Shown: positions 27,276 to 37,539, counted from the stretch's first letter. The stretch is 64,000 nucleotides of DNA from Rhizobiaceae bacterium MnEN-MB40S (GCA_024343425.1 BRLC01000004.1:62001-126000); one strand, 5' to 3'. Numbers and translations are program-made. The notes: a model not told the origin generated them from the letters alone.

Positions 27276-30200
27276 TCAGAAATTGACCGAGAATTTGAGC
27301 TGTCCGCCGAGGCGGGTCGTGGTTTCGGAGAAGCTGCCGCCCACCTGAGCCCGAATGGCTGTATTCTGGGTGGCGAGCACGTCCAGGCCAGCCGAAAGAT
27401 CCAGATAGGTCTGGTCGAAGTTCACCGTCGACGTGAAGTCCGGAATATAGGACGGCGAAGCCTGGAACTGCGCCGTCGCACTCGGCGATGCGTCGCCGAG
27501 GAACCGGGTGACGCCCGCCGACACTGTCGGCCGGATGATTACGCCCGATCCAAGCGTGAACTGTGCGCCGATGTCCAGCCCCGCCTGCAGGTTGGCATAG
27601 ACCTCGTCGCTGCCCTCGATCCGGAGCGCATAGGCATTTTCGCCATATTCGTTGTAGTCGCCCGTCGACAGATAATCGAAGCCGATCGCCCCGCGCGGCC
27701 GGACATACCAGTCACCGATTTCCACCGTGCGCGACGCCTCCAGCTTGCCGCCGATCAGACCCATGGTCTGGGTGGCGTTTAGCGGATCGCCAAGGAACGG
27801 ATTGCGGTCGTAGTCGTAGGAACCGATCCCTCCGGTCACGATCCCGGACAGGTCAAGCAGCGAGAATTCACGAGTAGCCGCGAGCCCCAACCGGAACTGC
27901 TGGCCGCTGCCGCTGGCCGACGCTTCCGCGACCGACAGCGAACTCGATTCGAACGAGAAGCCGCCGCCCACCGTCCAGCCATTGTCCAGGTCACGCTCAC
28001 CGCCGCCGGTGATCTGCCAGGCATGCTGGTTGTAAGCAAGGCTGTTGGAAGTCGCGCCGCCTTCGAGGTTCTCTCCTTCGAAGGAAACCCAAACGCAATG
28101 GTCGTCCTGCTGACCTCCCTTGAAGAGACCCTGACAGCCGATCATGTCGTCCCGGAAACCGACAGCGGACAGAATATTCGCGACCTGATTGTCGAGCAGA
28201 ACCTCCGCGCCAAAACTGTCAAGCGCGGCGACATAGGCTTCAGCGTCCTCGATAGCGATCAAGTGCCGGAATTCCGTATCGTGGTAATGTTCAGAGACAT
28301 AGAGCGCATGAAGGGTCGAGGCGATCTTCTCCTGATTAGCGTTCGCTTCCGCCAGAATATCGTCGTTGGCGAAGTGTATGTCGCTCTGCAGATGCAGATC
28401 TCCCAACTCGCCCTCGATCAGCGCATATTGCCCGACCGCCGACGTGATCAGTTCGAGTTCGTCGTAGATCAGTTCGCCCTCGACGCTCAGCAGGGACAGC
28501 ACCTGCTGGCCGACGTCCGACGACCAGTTTTCGGCCAGGAGCACCTGGAGCACGCCGTTGATCTCGGCGTCGCCGCTGATGACAAGATTGTCGAGACGCA
28601 GGAGTTCATCTTCATGTCCGGGATCGAGGGTGAGAACGATCCTGCCGGTGCTGCTCTGCGTGTAGTCTCCGGTTATGGTCGTCATGCTGACGCTACCGGC
28701 TTCGCCGAGTTCCAGCACGCCGTGGTTCAGGAACGTATCCACATTCATCAGTTCACCGGCGTAGATCTCGCCGTCCGACCCGTTCACCAGGTGGATCTCG
28801 GACGCCTTCAGCCAGTTGCCTATGATCGTGCCGTTGTTGGTGACGCTGACCGTCGTATCCATCACGTTGATCGCCACGCCGTCGACGCCAAGCACGGATG
28901 TGATCGTGCCGTTGTTGACCAGCGTGTTGTCGTCCGTGCCGTTCTTGATGAACACGCCCGCGCCGTCTTCGCCGTCGGTGTAGGCTGTCGCCTTGCCCCC
29001 CTGGACTGTGGCGCCTTCCGCGATTGTCACGGCGATCTTGCCCATGCCCTCGCCAACGCTCTGGGCGAAAATGCCGTGCGCGCCTTTTCCGGACACGATG
29101 ATGTCGCCGGAGACATCGACCGACACCTTGGTGGCGCCGGATGTGCCTGCGGAAGGTCCACCGGCGCTCTGGGCAAAGATGCCGTGAGACCCGACGCCGG
29201 CGGTGGTGATGGTTCCGCTTTCGTAGACGACCGATACTGTGCCGCCCATTCCGTCGCCGCCGCCATTGCCGATATAGACCTCGGGATCCGAGGTGGATGT
29301 TCCGTCAGCCTGACCTCCAACGCCGCCGCCGCCGCCAACAGACTGGGCGAAGATTCCGACGCTGGCGCCGCGTTTCGTTGTAATGTCGCCATTGACGGTG
29401 ACGGTGACGTCGCCGCCGTCTCCGAAGCTGGACACGTCGGATGTCGACATGCCGTCGAGACCCGTGCCGTAAAATTCGGACGGGCCGAACTGAACAGAGC
29501 CCGCATAACCGCCGCCGCCGCCGACCGACTGAGCGAAGATGCCGATAGAGGCGATGTTGTAGCCCCCGTCGGTGTCCGTCGCAGTCGATATGGAACCGCT
29601 GTGTGTCACCGTCACATCGCCGCCGTCGCCCGAGGCTTGTCCGCTGCCGCCGACGCTCACATCGCCGTCCGCGCCTTCAAGGGCGCCGAGCACCGTGCCA
29701 CCGCCGCCGCCGATGGACTGCGCGAAGATGGCGGACGAGTTCAGTCCGGTCGTGGTGATCGTCGTGTCTGTATTGGTGATCGTCACGTCATTGCCGTCGC
29801 CGCCCGCGCCATTCGCGCCGCCGATGGTGTAGGAAAATTGCACCGCCGCAAGCACATCATCGGCCGTGAATTCAAAGTTCGAATCACCGCCGCCGCCGCC
29901 AATGGACTGCGCGAATATGCCGATGGCCCGGTCTCCCGCCGTCGCTATCGACGCTCCGCTTTCATTGATCACCGAAACGGTTCCGCCGTCGCCGGCCGCT
30001 TCGCCGTCGCCGCCGATCGTCAGGCTGTGGTTGTCCTCTCCGGACGCCGAACCGGCCGAGCCGCCGCCGCCGCCCACAGACTGCGCGTAGATACCGTAGC
30101 TGCCGTTGCCGCTCGTCGAGATGCTGGCGCTGTTGGCGACTTCCACATCGCCGCCATCGCCACCCGCGCCGCCGCTGCCGCCGATCGAGAGCGTATAGTC

Positions 30201-33200
30201 GGTCCAGGTTGTGATCTTGGTGTATGGATCGTCGTCCGTCGCATCGCCATAGACTTCGTCGATGTCCTCCAGCGTCTCGTTGGTCGTGAAGGTGTCGAAG
30301 CCGGGCGCCGCCGAACCGCCATAACCACCGCCGCCGCCGACGGATTGTGCAAAAATGCCGTGGCTGGCGAGACCGGCTGTCTCGATAGCGCCTTCATTGG
30401 TCACCGTCACGTCCTCACCGTGGCCACCCTTGCCTCCGGTGCCGCCAAACTGGCCGGTGAAGGAAAATTCAGTTGAACCGGAGTCCTCTTCGTCATCGTC
30501 GTCGCAATTGGCGTTGGCGAGCGCCACGACCGTAAAGTCGCAAATGCCCGACACGCTCAGCGAATAGTTTGAAGCCGAGCCGCCGTCTCCGCCGCCGCCG
30601 CCGACGGAATGGGCGAAGATTCCGTGCGAATTCATGCCGTTGGTCGTGATCGTGGCCGTTGCGCCATTGGTGACCTCGACCGCGCCCGCGTGCGCGCCCG
30701 TACCTGCCGATCCGCCCACAGCGATATTGATCGAGGCGCTGACGGAACTCCCTCCATCCGCGTCCTCGGCGTCATCTTCGCCGCTTGCCGATTCGACCGA
30801 AGCGTCTGCGATGATATTGCCGCCGCTGCCGCCGGATCCGCCGTTGCCGCCGACGCTCTGGGCATAGACGCCGGAAGACCGTCCGCCTGTCGTTGTGATG
30901 TCGCCGTCATTCTCGACGTAGACGTCGCCCGGAACCGAACCTTCGCCACCGTCTCCGCCGACTGCAATGCTGACATTCGCATTGTTGTCGCTTTCGTCCT
31001 GCAGCTTGAGCAGCACATTGTAGGCGCTGCCGCCGCGGCCGCCACTGCCGCCGACCGACTGCGCGAAAATTGCATGACTGTCGTCTCCCGATGTCGTGAC
31101 GGCCACGCCCTCGGCGTTGGTCACCGTGACATCGCCGCTGCTACCGCCGCCGCCGCCTTGTCCACCGACGGTGACCTGAACATTGAGGGTCGTGCCGGAT
31201 GTCGCCAAATTGGCGGTGCCGGAATAAGCTGACCCGCCGGCCCCGCCCGAACCGCCAACGCTCTGGGCGAATATGCCCGTCGAACCGAAGCCCTCGGTCA
31301 CGACATCAGCGTAATTGTAGACGGCCGCGTCCTGGCTGGCGCCGCCGCCACCGCCGTCTCCACCGACAGTAACATCCATGCTGCCGGCCGGAACGTCCGG
31401 GTTCAGACTAACCGTTATCCCGGCTTCGGCGGCGAAACCGCCTGCGCCGCCATTGCCGCCGATACTTTGCGCGATAATGCCTTCGGACAAGGAACCATAA
31501 GTTTTGATGGCGCCTTTGTTTGTCACTTCGACGTAACTGCCGGCGGCGGAGTCCCCGCCATCTCCGCCAAGCGTAATGGACGCGTTGCCCTGCGAGACCA
31601 GCGTCGAAGACATCGAACCGCCGCCGCGGCCGCCGCTACCGCCGATACTGGATGCGGAGATCCCCGGAGACAGATCACCAACCGTTTTGATGGAGGCCGC
31701 GTTATCGACCGACGCAAACCCTGAGGCGCCGCCTCCGCCGCCGGCTCCACCAACGGAAATATTGACGGAAGCGGCGCTGGCCGCGCCACCGCTGAAATCG
31801 AATCCGCCGGAACCGCCCGAACCGCCTGAACTCAGCGCGATGATGCCGCCGCTCATGTCTTCCCGCGTCTCAATAGTATCACCGGTAGCGACGACCTTGA
31901 CATCACCCGCAACGCCTCCGGCGCCGCCATCGCCGCCAAGCGAGACGCCCAGACTTCCGGTCGAAATCGCGCTTGCAGATATCGCCACACCGCCGTCGCC
32001 GCCGCCGCCGCCGAGGCTCATCGCCTTGATGCCCGCCGAAAAAGATTCCGAAGTGGCAATCGCAAAGTCAGTAGAGATGACAGTCACATCGCTTGCCCCT
32101 CCGCCTTTGCCGCCCTGACCGGCAAAGGCCAGATTTATGGATTCGCTCGTAAAGCCGCTGACAGCCGCCGACAGATAAGCTGCGCCGCCGCTGCCTCCAA
32201 CGCTCTTTGCGATGATGCCACTGGAGCTCATGCCTTCGGTAATAATCCCGCCGCTGGAATAAACGAACACCTCGCCGCCGCTTCCGCCGTTCCCGCCGTC
32301 GCCGCCGATGGCCAGATTGACCGCGCCGGTGCTGACCACCGAGCCTGAAATCGTGGTTCCGGAATGACCTCCGCCGCCGCCGATGCTGGTGGCGACGACG
32401 CCGGGAGAGCCATCGCCATATGTTTGCAATCTATTAGCGTCGACCGTAACGTCTCCAAGCACCGTCGAACAATTGCCTGTATAGGGCGTGTCGGTGCCAC
32501 GGCAGACCGTCACGACGCCGCCGGCGCCGCCATTGCCGCCGTCGCCGCTTTCGCTGTAACCGACATTGAATGAAAGCGCGCCCACACTGCTCGCCACGGC
32601 GATTGAGGTGCCTGCTGACCCGCCAGCGCCGCCGGTGCTGTTCGCCAGAATGCCAATCGAATGATCGCCAGTGGTGACAACACCGCCTTGAAATCCGACC
32701 TGAACGTCGCCGCCGACGCCGCCGCCGCCGCCGTCACCGCTGAGTGACACGGAAACATCGAAGGCCGCACCGGCAGAAAGCGAGAGGGCGTTGCCGCCAT
32801 GACCGCCTCCGCCTCCGACGCTCTGCACGACGAGCCCGTTGGACATGTCTCCAGTTGTGCCGAGAAGATAAAAGTCTGTGTCTGCCGCTTCCATTGCACT
32901 GGAGTCAGAATAATAGGCGTCTCCGGCGTCGCCGCCTTGGCCGCCGTCGCCCGCTATGGCGAGCGAGAACTGGGCGCTGAGCGACGTTGAACTCGAACCC
33001 TTGCCTCCGCTGCCGCCGATGCTCTGAACAAGAATGGCGTCTGAATGATCTCCGGCTGTGTATATCGTTCCGGCATTTTCGACCGTGACGTCGTCGGAGG
33101 TTGCTCCGTCTCCTCCGTCACCGCCAATCGCTATCATGCCTTTCGTCGAGGCGCCCGATCCGCCGCCGCCGCCGACGCTTTGCGCCAGAATTCCTTCCGA

Positions 33201-35123
33201 GTATTCTCCATTGGTCTGGATATCCGCGATATTGTAGACGTCGACCGTTTCTCCCGATCCGCCGAGCGAACCGGCCCCGCCCACCGAGTACAGACCGGTA
33301 GCGCTACCGCCGTCGCCGCCGCCGCCACCGATGCTTTGGGCGAAAATGGCGCGCGAACGATCACCGTAGGTCGTGATTGTCGACGTGTAGGTTTCGACGC
33401 TGACAGCGCCTGCATGCCCGCCGGCTGACCCTGTGCCACTCAACGAGTAAAAACTGCTAAGGCTTGAAGACCCGCTGCCACCGCCGCCACCGACACTCTG
33501 TGCAAAGATTGCGTCGGAATGGTCGCCCCAGGTCGTCAGCGTCTCGCCATCCAGAATAACCTCGACGTCGCCACCCGTACCCCCGCTGTGGGAATCAGCT
33601 CCGTAGGCAATGATTCCGTTGGGTGTTCCTCCATCTCCCGCAAATCCACCCACGCTCTGCGCAACGATTGCGTCCGAATCTTCCCCTGACGTGGTGAGTT
33701 CGCCCGTCAAGTAGACTTTCACATCGCCGCCATTGCCCGAACTCGCGCCGTCGCCGGCCCCGCTGGCGCCCAAATACGCTTTCCCCTCGCCGCCGTCGCC
33801 GCCGTCGCCGCCATAGCTGCGGGCAAGAATACCTCTCGCGCTTTCTGTTGTGATGGTCACACTGTCTGCCGCTCTCAGATCGATCGTCACGTCACCGCCA
33901 ACGCCGCCGGACCCGCCGTCGCCACCGTAGCTGTTGGCCAGTGCTGTTGACGAGTCACCACCGTTGCCGCCGTCGCCTGCGATAGACTGAACAACAATCG
34001 GCGTGTCCTCTGTTGTTGTAACGACAATTGTTGCGCCTTCATCGGCTTCGAATACGACATCGCCGCCATCGCCGCCTCTGCCGCCTGGACCACCGTAAGC
34101 CTCTGCGCCACTGTTGTAATGCGCATAACCTCCGCTGCCCGCGTCTCCGCCATGTGACGACAGGAACATGCCCCCAACATTATCGTCGTATGGCTCGACG
34201 AAGAAATACCCGGACACGGTAAACTGGATATCACCCCCGTCTCCACCGTTTCCGCCGGTTCCACCATGAGTCGAATGTAAAGCCGCGTAAGACTCGCCGC
34301 CTTTACCCCCGTGACCGCCATCACTCTCGACGTCGAGCAATTCACCCTGCCAGAAACCGCCGCCGCGCTGCGCTGCAAAATTTGTAAGGTCTATCGTAAT
34401 ATCGCCTCCGGCGCCGCCCGTGCCTCCAGCCCCGCCATGTGAGGCGCCGTATTCTGTGGATCTGGCTCGCCCGCCGTTCCCCGCATCACCGCCCAGACTA
34501 TGAGCGTAAATCGTAGCAAGAGGCGCCAAGATTCCAACATCGCTCATTGTAAGCGTTATGTCGCCGCCCTTTCCGCCAGCGCCACCCGTATCTCCGGTGA
34601 CATAGTGCGAAGATTTGTTTTCAGACGGAGTCTCTCCGTCGCCACCATACGTCTCAATGTCTACAGCCGTGTCCTTGGGTATCCAATCTATTGCAGGCAT
34701 TTCGGAATACTCTACATTCAGATCGAATGGCGTTTGCGCAGAATCGGTATTGAAATCCACGATAAGATCTGCGGCGTCCACGCCGTCATATCCCGAAACA
34801 TCTTCGCCCCAATAGGCGATATGGCGAACAAAAACGGGAGTCTGAACGCTGGTTATCGAATCCGCGCTCAGATCCTTGACGGTTAAGGTATAGGAATCGA
34901 AGTCGTCGGTTTCATCGACGTCGAAAAAAATAACCTCGGGAGTTCCGGTGCAAGTTTGCACCCAATCACTGCCTGAAAAGTTTTGGCTGCAACTCGCTTC
35001 CGCTGGCAACGTTTGCACAAGCATCCAAAGCGAAGATGCAAGGATCGCAGATCCCGCGCGGAAAATAACTGAAGAAGAAACCGACCTGCCGTCAGAACTC
35101 CGGCGGAAAAACGTATCCAACAT
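27276..35123 (-). CDS. Giant glycine-rich repeat autotransporter (type Va secretion)
   Basis: About 2615 residues. Proposed start ATG 35123 gives a long signal peptide (RR, then SAILASSLWMLVQTLPAEA). ATG at 35180 and GTG at 35201 are in frame; no ribosome site decides. The passenger repeats a unit of about 50-90 residues built on AQS-V/I-GG-x-GG-x-GG, V.V.N.G.I.T.G strands and DGGxGG turns; I count about 27 AQS-type cores, fitting a long beta-solenoid. The last about 280 residues form the beta-barrel (start ASGSGQQFRLGLAATREF, end LGGQLKFSVNF, aromatic terminus). It probably anchors in the outer membrane and displays the passenger as an adhesin or matrix protein. No catalytic domain is seen. 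A LuxR-type regulator lies upstream. Confidence 0.9.
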   Translation of the reverse strand: MLDTFFRRSSDGRSVSSSVIFRAGSAILASSLWMLVQTLPAEASCSQNFSGSDWVQTCTGTPEVIFFDVDETDDFDSYTLTVKDLSADSITSVQTPVFVRHIAYWGEDVSGYDGVDAADLIVDFNTDSAQTPFDLNVEYSEMPAIDWIPKDTAVDIETYGGDGETPSENKSSHYVTGDTGGAGGKGGDITLTMSDVGILAPLATIYAHSLGGDAGNGGRARSTEYGASHGGAGGTGGAGGDITIDLTNFAAQRGGGFWQGELLDVESDGGHGGKGGESYAALHSTHGGTGGNGGDGGDIQFTVSGYFFVEPYDDNVGGMFLSSHGGDAGSGGYAHYNSGAEAYGGPGGRGGDGGDVVFEADEGATIVVTTTEDTPIVVQSIAGDGGNGGDSSTALANSYGGDGGSGGVGGDVTIDLRAADSVTITTESARGILARSYGGDGGDGGEGKAYLGASGAGDGASSGNGGDVKVYLTGELTTSGEDSDAIVAQSVGGFAGDGGTPNGIIAYGADSHSGGTGGDVEVILDGETLTTWGDHSDAIFAQSVGGGGGSGSSSLSSFYSLSGTGSAGGHAGAVSVETYTSTITTYGDRSRAIFAQSIGGGGGDGGSATGLYSVGGAGSLGGSGETVDVYNIADIQTNGEYSEGILAQSVGGGGGSGASTKGMIAIGGDGGDGATSDDVTVENAGTIYTAGDHSDAILVQSIGGSGGKGSSSTSLSAQFSLAIAGDGGQGGDAGDAYYSDSSAMEAADTDFYLLGTTGDMSNGLVVQSVGGGGGHGGNALSLSAGAAFDVSVSLSGDGGGGGVGGDVQVGFQGGVVTTGDHSIGILANSTGGAGGSAGTSIAVASSVGALSFNVGYSESGDGGNGGAGGVVTVCRGTDTPYTGNCSTVLGDVTVDANRLQTYGDGSPGVVATSIGGGGGHSGTTISGSVVSTGAVNLAIGGDGGNGGSGGEVFVYSSGGIITEGMSSSGIIAKSVGGSGGAAYLSAAVSGFTSESINLAFAGQGGKGGGASDVTVISTDFAIATSESFSAGIKAMSLGGGGGDGGVAISASAISTGSLGVSLGGDGGAGGVAGDVKVVATGDTIETREDMSGGIIALSSGGSGGSGGFDFSGGAASAASVNISVGGAGGGGGASGFASVDNAASIKTVGDLSPGISASSIGGSGGRGGGSMSSTLVSQGNASITLGGDGGDSAAGSYVEVTNKGAIKTYGSLSEGIIAQSIGGNGGAGGFAAEAGITVSLNPDVPAGSMDVTVGGDGGGGGASQDAAVYNYADVVTEGFGSTGIFAQSVGGSGGAGGSAYSGTANLATSGTTLNVQVTVGGQGGGGGSSGDVTVTNAEGVAVTTSGDDSHAIFAQSVGGSGGRGGSAYNVLLKLQDESDNNANVSIAVGGDGGEGSVPGDVYVENDGDITTTGGRSSGVYAQSVGGNGGSGGSGGNIIADASVESASGEDDAEDADGGSSVSASINIAVGGSAGTGAHAGAVEVTNGATATITTNGMNSHGIFAHSVGGGGGDGGSASNYSLSVSGICDFTVVALANANCDDDDEEDSGSTEFSFTGQFGGTGGKGGHGEDVTVTNEGAIETAGLASHGIFAQSVGGGGGYGGSAAPGFDTFTTNETLEDIDEVYGDATDDDPYTKITTWTDYTLSIGGSGGAGGDGGDVEVANSASISTSGNGSYGIYAQSVGGGGGSAGSASGEDNHSLTIGGDGEAAGDGGTVSVINESGASIATAGDRAIGIFAQSIGGGGGDSNFEFTADDVLAAVQFSYTIGGANGAGGDGNDVTITNTDTTITTTGLNSSAIFAQSIGGGGGTVLGALEGADGDVSVGGSGQASGDGGDVTVTHSGSISTATDTDGGYNIASIGIFAQSVGGGGGYAGSVQFGPSEFYGTGLDGMSTSDVSSFGDGGDVTVTVNGDITTKRGASVGIFAQSVGGGGGVGGQADGTSTSDPEVYIGNGGGDGMGGTVSVVYESGTITTAGVGSHGIFAQSAGGPSAGTSGATKVSVDVSGDIIVSGKGAHGIFAQSVGEGMGKIAVTIAEGATVQGGKATAYTDGEDGAGVFIKNGTDDNTLVNNGTITSVLGVDGVAINVMDTTVSVTNNGTIIGNWLKASEIHLVNGSDGEIYAGELMNVDTFLNHGVLELGEAGSVSMTTITGDYTQSSTGRIVLTLDPGHEDELLRLDNLVISGDAEINGVLQVLLAENWSSDVGQQVLSLLSVEGELIYDELELITSAVGQYALIEGELGDLHLQSDIHFANDDILAEANANQEKIASTLHALYVSEHYHDTEFRHLIAIEDAEAYVAALDSFGAEVLLDNQVANILSAVGFRDDMIGCQGLFKGGQQDDHCVWVSFEGENLEGGATSNSLAYNQHAWQITGGGERDLDNGWTVGGGFSFESSSLSVAEASASGSGQQFRLGLAATREFSLLDLSGIVTGGIGSYDYDRNPFLGDPLNATQTMGLIGGKLEASRTVEIGDWYVRPRGAIGFDYLSTGDYNEYGENAYALRIEGSDEVYANLQAGLDIGAQFTLGSGVIIRPTVSAGVTRFLGDASPSATAQFQASPSYIPDFTSTVNFDQTYLDLSAGLDVLATQNTAIRAQVGGSFSETTTRLGGQLKFSVNF

Positions 35124-35678
35124 TGATGTGCGCCCGTATTCGTAAAACAAAACTGAAATATGAGATCCGGCCCCAAACATCCGATGGACTTCACATTTCA
35201 CTGAAAATCAAACAGTAATAATAAACCAAATAGTTGCGTCACTTTCCGAGCTTCGGAAAATCATGCAACGAACGTATTGAGTTGATATGAATATCCAGAA
35301 ATCGGAGGATACAAATATCTTTATATTGATTTTATTTAGTTATTTATACGTGCTACGCCGTGGATATTGGGTCGAAGCACCCCTGCAAAGCCTCTTTATA
35401 TTGCGATCAACGTCTGGGAAGGTCATTGCACATTCATACGCGAAAAATCAATCTAAAATTGTATTATTTTGGACAGTTTTTCCACGCCAGGCGACATGGC
35501 GGCACAGGCCTGGAATTCGACGCGGAATTCACAAATGCATCGTCCGTCCGCGTTTGCCTGTCGCAATCGAAGATGAAACGGATTGCCCGGCTGGCGAACG
35601 GCTCACCGCAATAGCCGCCGGCAGACGGCGTTTGTAGTCAGGAGAAAACAAGCGGTCCGCGCCGTCCGACAAACGGCT
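35124..35678. other. AT-rich region between the autotransporter and luxR, with an inverted repeat
   Basis: 555 bases that include any 5' extension of the autotransporter. The part from 35200 to 35470 is much richer in A and T than the flanks and probably holds the autotransporter promoter. A perfect 7-base inverted repeat, TTTCCGA-gct-TCGGAAA, lies at 35243-35259 and is the best operator candidate. A plus-strand open frame (35287-35637) has no ribosome site or recognisable product. Confidence 0.5.
35243..35259. promoter_or_regulatory. 17-base palindrome upstream of the autotransporter
   Basis: TTTCCGA and TCGGAAA are perfect reverse complements around GCT. The site lies 43 to 121 bases upstream of the possible autotransporter starts. 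It could bind the adjacent LuxR-type regulator, but the arms do not match a known lux or tra box. Confidence 0.4.
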
Positions 35679-36404
35679 TCAGATCCATCCTTCGCGAATG
35701 GACTGGGCGACGGCCTGGATGCGGTTGACGGCGTCCAGCTTTCTGGCCGCGCTCACGAGGTAATAATTGATCGTGTGTTCGGACAGCGACATGATCTGTG
35801 AAATCTCGCTGCTGGTCTTTCCCTCGGCCGACCAGCGCAGGCACTCCAGTTCGCGCTGCGACAGCGGCGATTCCTTGCCCTCGGCCAGATGCCGCTTGAT
35901 GGAACTCATGCGGTCCTGGAAATAAGTACTGATAAGAAACAGCTCCAGGAATTCCGTCGTCGTCAGATCCTCGCGCTCTCCCGACAAACACACACAGGCG
36001 CGATTACCCAGATTGTCGCAGACAGGAAAAAGAGCGCTGTAGCCAAGGTTGTAACGTTGCAGGAGTTCGTTCAGGGATTCACTGCCGGAAAGCAGGTCCC
36101 CGCCCGCCGGCTTGTTGCGGACATTATAGACAAACGGAACGCTCGTGCTCCGGATCATGGAAATCAGCGGACCACTGTCTATAAGATTCTTTTTTTCAAA
36201 CTGAGTAATCAGTTCCGAAGGCCAGTTCGTCGCCAGATTGTGTTGCGGAAACCGACGCGGTTCGTTTTGCGGGATGATGGCAACCGAATAGAATTCGAAC
36301 CCGTAATACTTTGAAACGCCTTCGAGGAACCGCGAGACGTCGACGTCATCCTCCAGAGTCCCGAACTTGCTGGTGACATTTTGGAGTATCTCTGTTGCTG
36401 GCAT
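35679..36404 (-). CDS. LuxR-family regulator with autoinducer-binding domain (solo)
   Basis: 241 residues with an N-terminal autoinducer-binding-like domain (to about 165) and a C-terminal LuxR helix-turn-helix (PLSQRELECLRWSAEGKTSSEISQIMSLSEHTINYYL). A tryptophan at 61, aspartate at 76 and proline at 79 can be matched to TraR W57, D70 and P71 only with a gap. The pocket tyrosine and second tryptophan are not evident, so the ligand may not be a typical homoserine lactone. No luxI gene is in the window. The neighbouring giant autotransporter is the obvious candidate target. Confidence 0.88.
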   Translation of the reverse strand: MPATEILQNVTSKFGTLEDDVDVSRFLEGVSKYYGFEFYSVAIIPQNEPRRFPQHNLATNWPSELITQFEKKNLIDSGPLISMIRSTSVPFVYNVRNKPAGGDLLSGSESLNELLQRYNLGYSALFPVCDNLGNRACVCLSGEREDLTTTEFLELFLISTYFQDRMSSIKRHLAEGKESPLSQRELECLRWSAEGKTSSEISQIMSLSEHTINYYLVSAARKLDAVNRIQAVAQSIREGWI

Positions 36405-36791
36405 ATTTGGTCTGCTTACAATCTTTGGACAGGTTAAATAAAACTAAAAAACATATTTCGAGACGATCAGACGACTATGCAATCATCCTGCGTCGGAACG
36501 GCTTCACCTCAAGAGAACCGGCGCGAAAAACTTAGCCGCAACTTTCATCAATACTCAAGAAACAATTATTATGTATATAATATGGCAATCACAAATAGTA
36601 CGGACAATGCGCTGAAACTTGTAACGAATAAACAATCAAAGATTGTAAAAAGGCCGTGCACTTCTGTCAACAAGCTGCAAACCAATTGAACCCGTCGCAA
36701 CAGGGCTCAATGAAATCGCCCGACTTTGCAGTCGGGCGACGTGTGACGTCGACCTGAGAGCTGCGACGCCCAGGTCCTGTAAAACCGCTCC
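36405..36791. other. Intergenic region between luxR and yqeY
   Basis: 387 bases, AT-rich from 36530 to 36660. It holds the yqeY terminator hairpin at 36716-36739 and probably the luxR promoter on the minus strand (sequence near 36410-36470 is AT-rich). Two short open frames here have no ribosome site or recognisable protein. Confidence 0.5.
36716..36739 (-). terminator. Rho-independent terminator after yqeY
   Basis: TCGCCCGACT and AGTCGGGCGA form a perfect 10-base stem around TTGC; on the minus strand it is followed by TTTCATT. It sits 52 bases beyond the yqeY stop and marks the edge between the housekeeping block and the accessory segment. Confidence 0.8.
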
Positions 36792-37244
36792 CTAATGCTT
36801 GAGCATGTCCTTGACCATTCCCGAGGCTTTTGAAAAGTCCATCTGTCCGGAAAACCGCGTTTTGAGCGTATTCATGCATTTGCCCATATCGCGCAGTCCC
36901 TGGGCGCCGGTTTCCTCCACCACCCTGCGACAGGCCGTCTGAACGGCTTCGTCGGAGAGTTGTGCGGGAAGAAAGGAGCGTATCACGTCCACTTCCTCAC
37001 GCTCCTGTTCGGCCAGTTCCACGCGCGCCGCTTCTTCGTAGATGCGCGCTGATTCCTCGCGCTGCTTGATCATCTTCGACAGAATCTGCAGGATTTCTTC
37101 ATCGCTGACCGGATCCTTGCCGGCGCCGCGATTTGCGATATCCCTGTCCTTGATGGCAGCAAGAATCAGTCGGATCGTAGAAATCCGACGTGTGTCTTTT
37201 GCCTTCACCGCGTTTTTCAATGCGGCTGTCAACATGTCTCGCAT
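36792..37244 (-). CDS. yqeY: GatB/YqeY domain-containing protein
   Basis: 150-residue YqeY-type protein, a free-standing relative of the tail domain of the GatB amidotransferase subunit. The sequence is helical throughout (MRDMLTAALKNAVKAKDTRRISTIRLILAAIKDRDIA; GLRDMGKCMNTLKTRFSGQMD) and of normal length. It is divergent from carA, an arrangement common in Rhizobiales, where dnaG usually follows on the same strand. Here dnaG is more than 13 kb away. The exact function is unsettled. Confidence 0.93.
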   Translation of the reverse strand: MRDMLTAALKNAVKAKDTRRISTIRLILAAIKDRDIANRGAGKDPVSDEEILQILSKMIKQREESARIYEEAARVELAEQEREEVDVIRSFLPAQLSDEAVQTACRRVVEETGAQGLRDMGKCMNTLKTRFSGQMDFSKASGMVKDMLKH

Positions 37245-37539
37245 TTCAGTTTCTCCTGCAAATTGCCGCGCACCATAGTTGGACGAGATAGCGATTGCAA
37301 ATGTTTTGAACTCGTCTAACTAGTTGATATTACTTTATATAATGTCAAAGCGCGAAATTCCGGCATTGTTGTTCCGGTGCTTCGCGCCGTTTGCCGGCGG
37401 CTCCCAGCATTAACACTTTTGTTCCGATGGCGGCAATTCAAAGTTTCCGCGCAGCCTTGAGAGACAGCCCACGCAGACTTGAACAACGCCGCTCTTAGCT
37501 TTATCTCGCGGCAGATTGCAGCTCTAACGGACAAAGTTC

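Noticed and set aside
28023..30476. An 817-codon plus-strand open frame inside the autotransporter
   Set aside because: It is the complement of glycine-rich repeats (GGC/GCC), which rarely create stops; the translation has no domain pattern.
29200..34500. CRISPR-like or satellite repeat appearance
   Set aside because: The periodicity is imperfect and in frame with the protein; it reflects repeated glycine-rich peptide units, not a spaced direct-repeat array.
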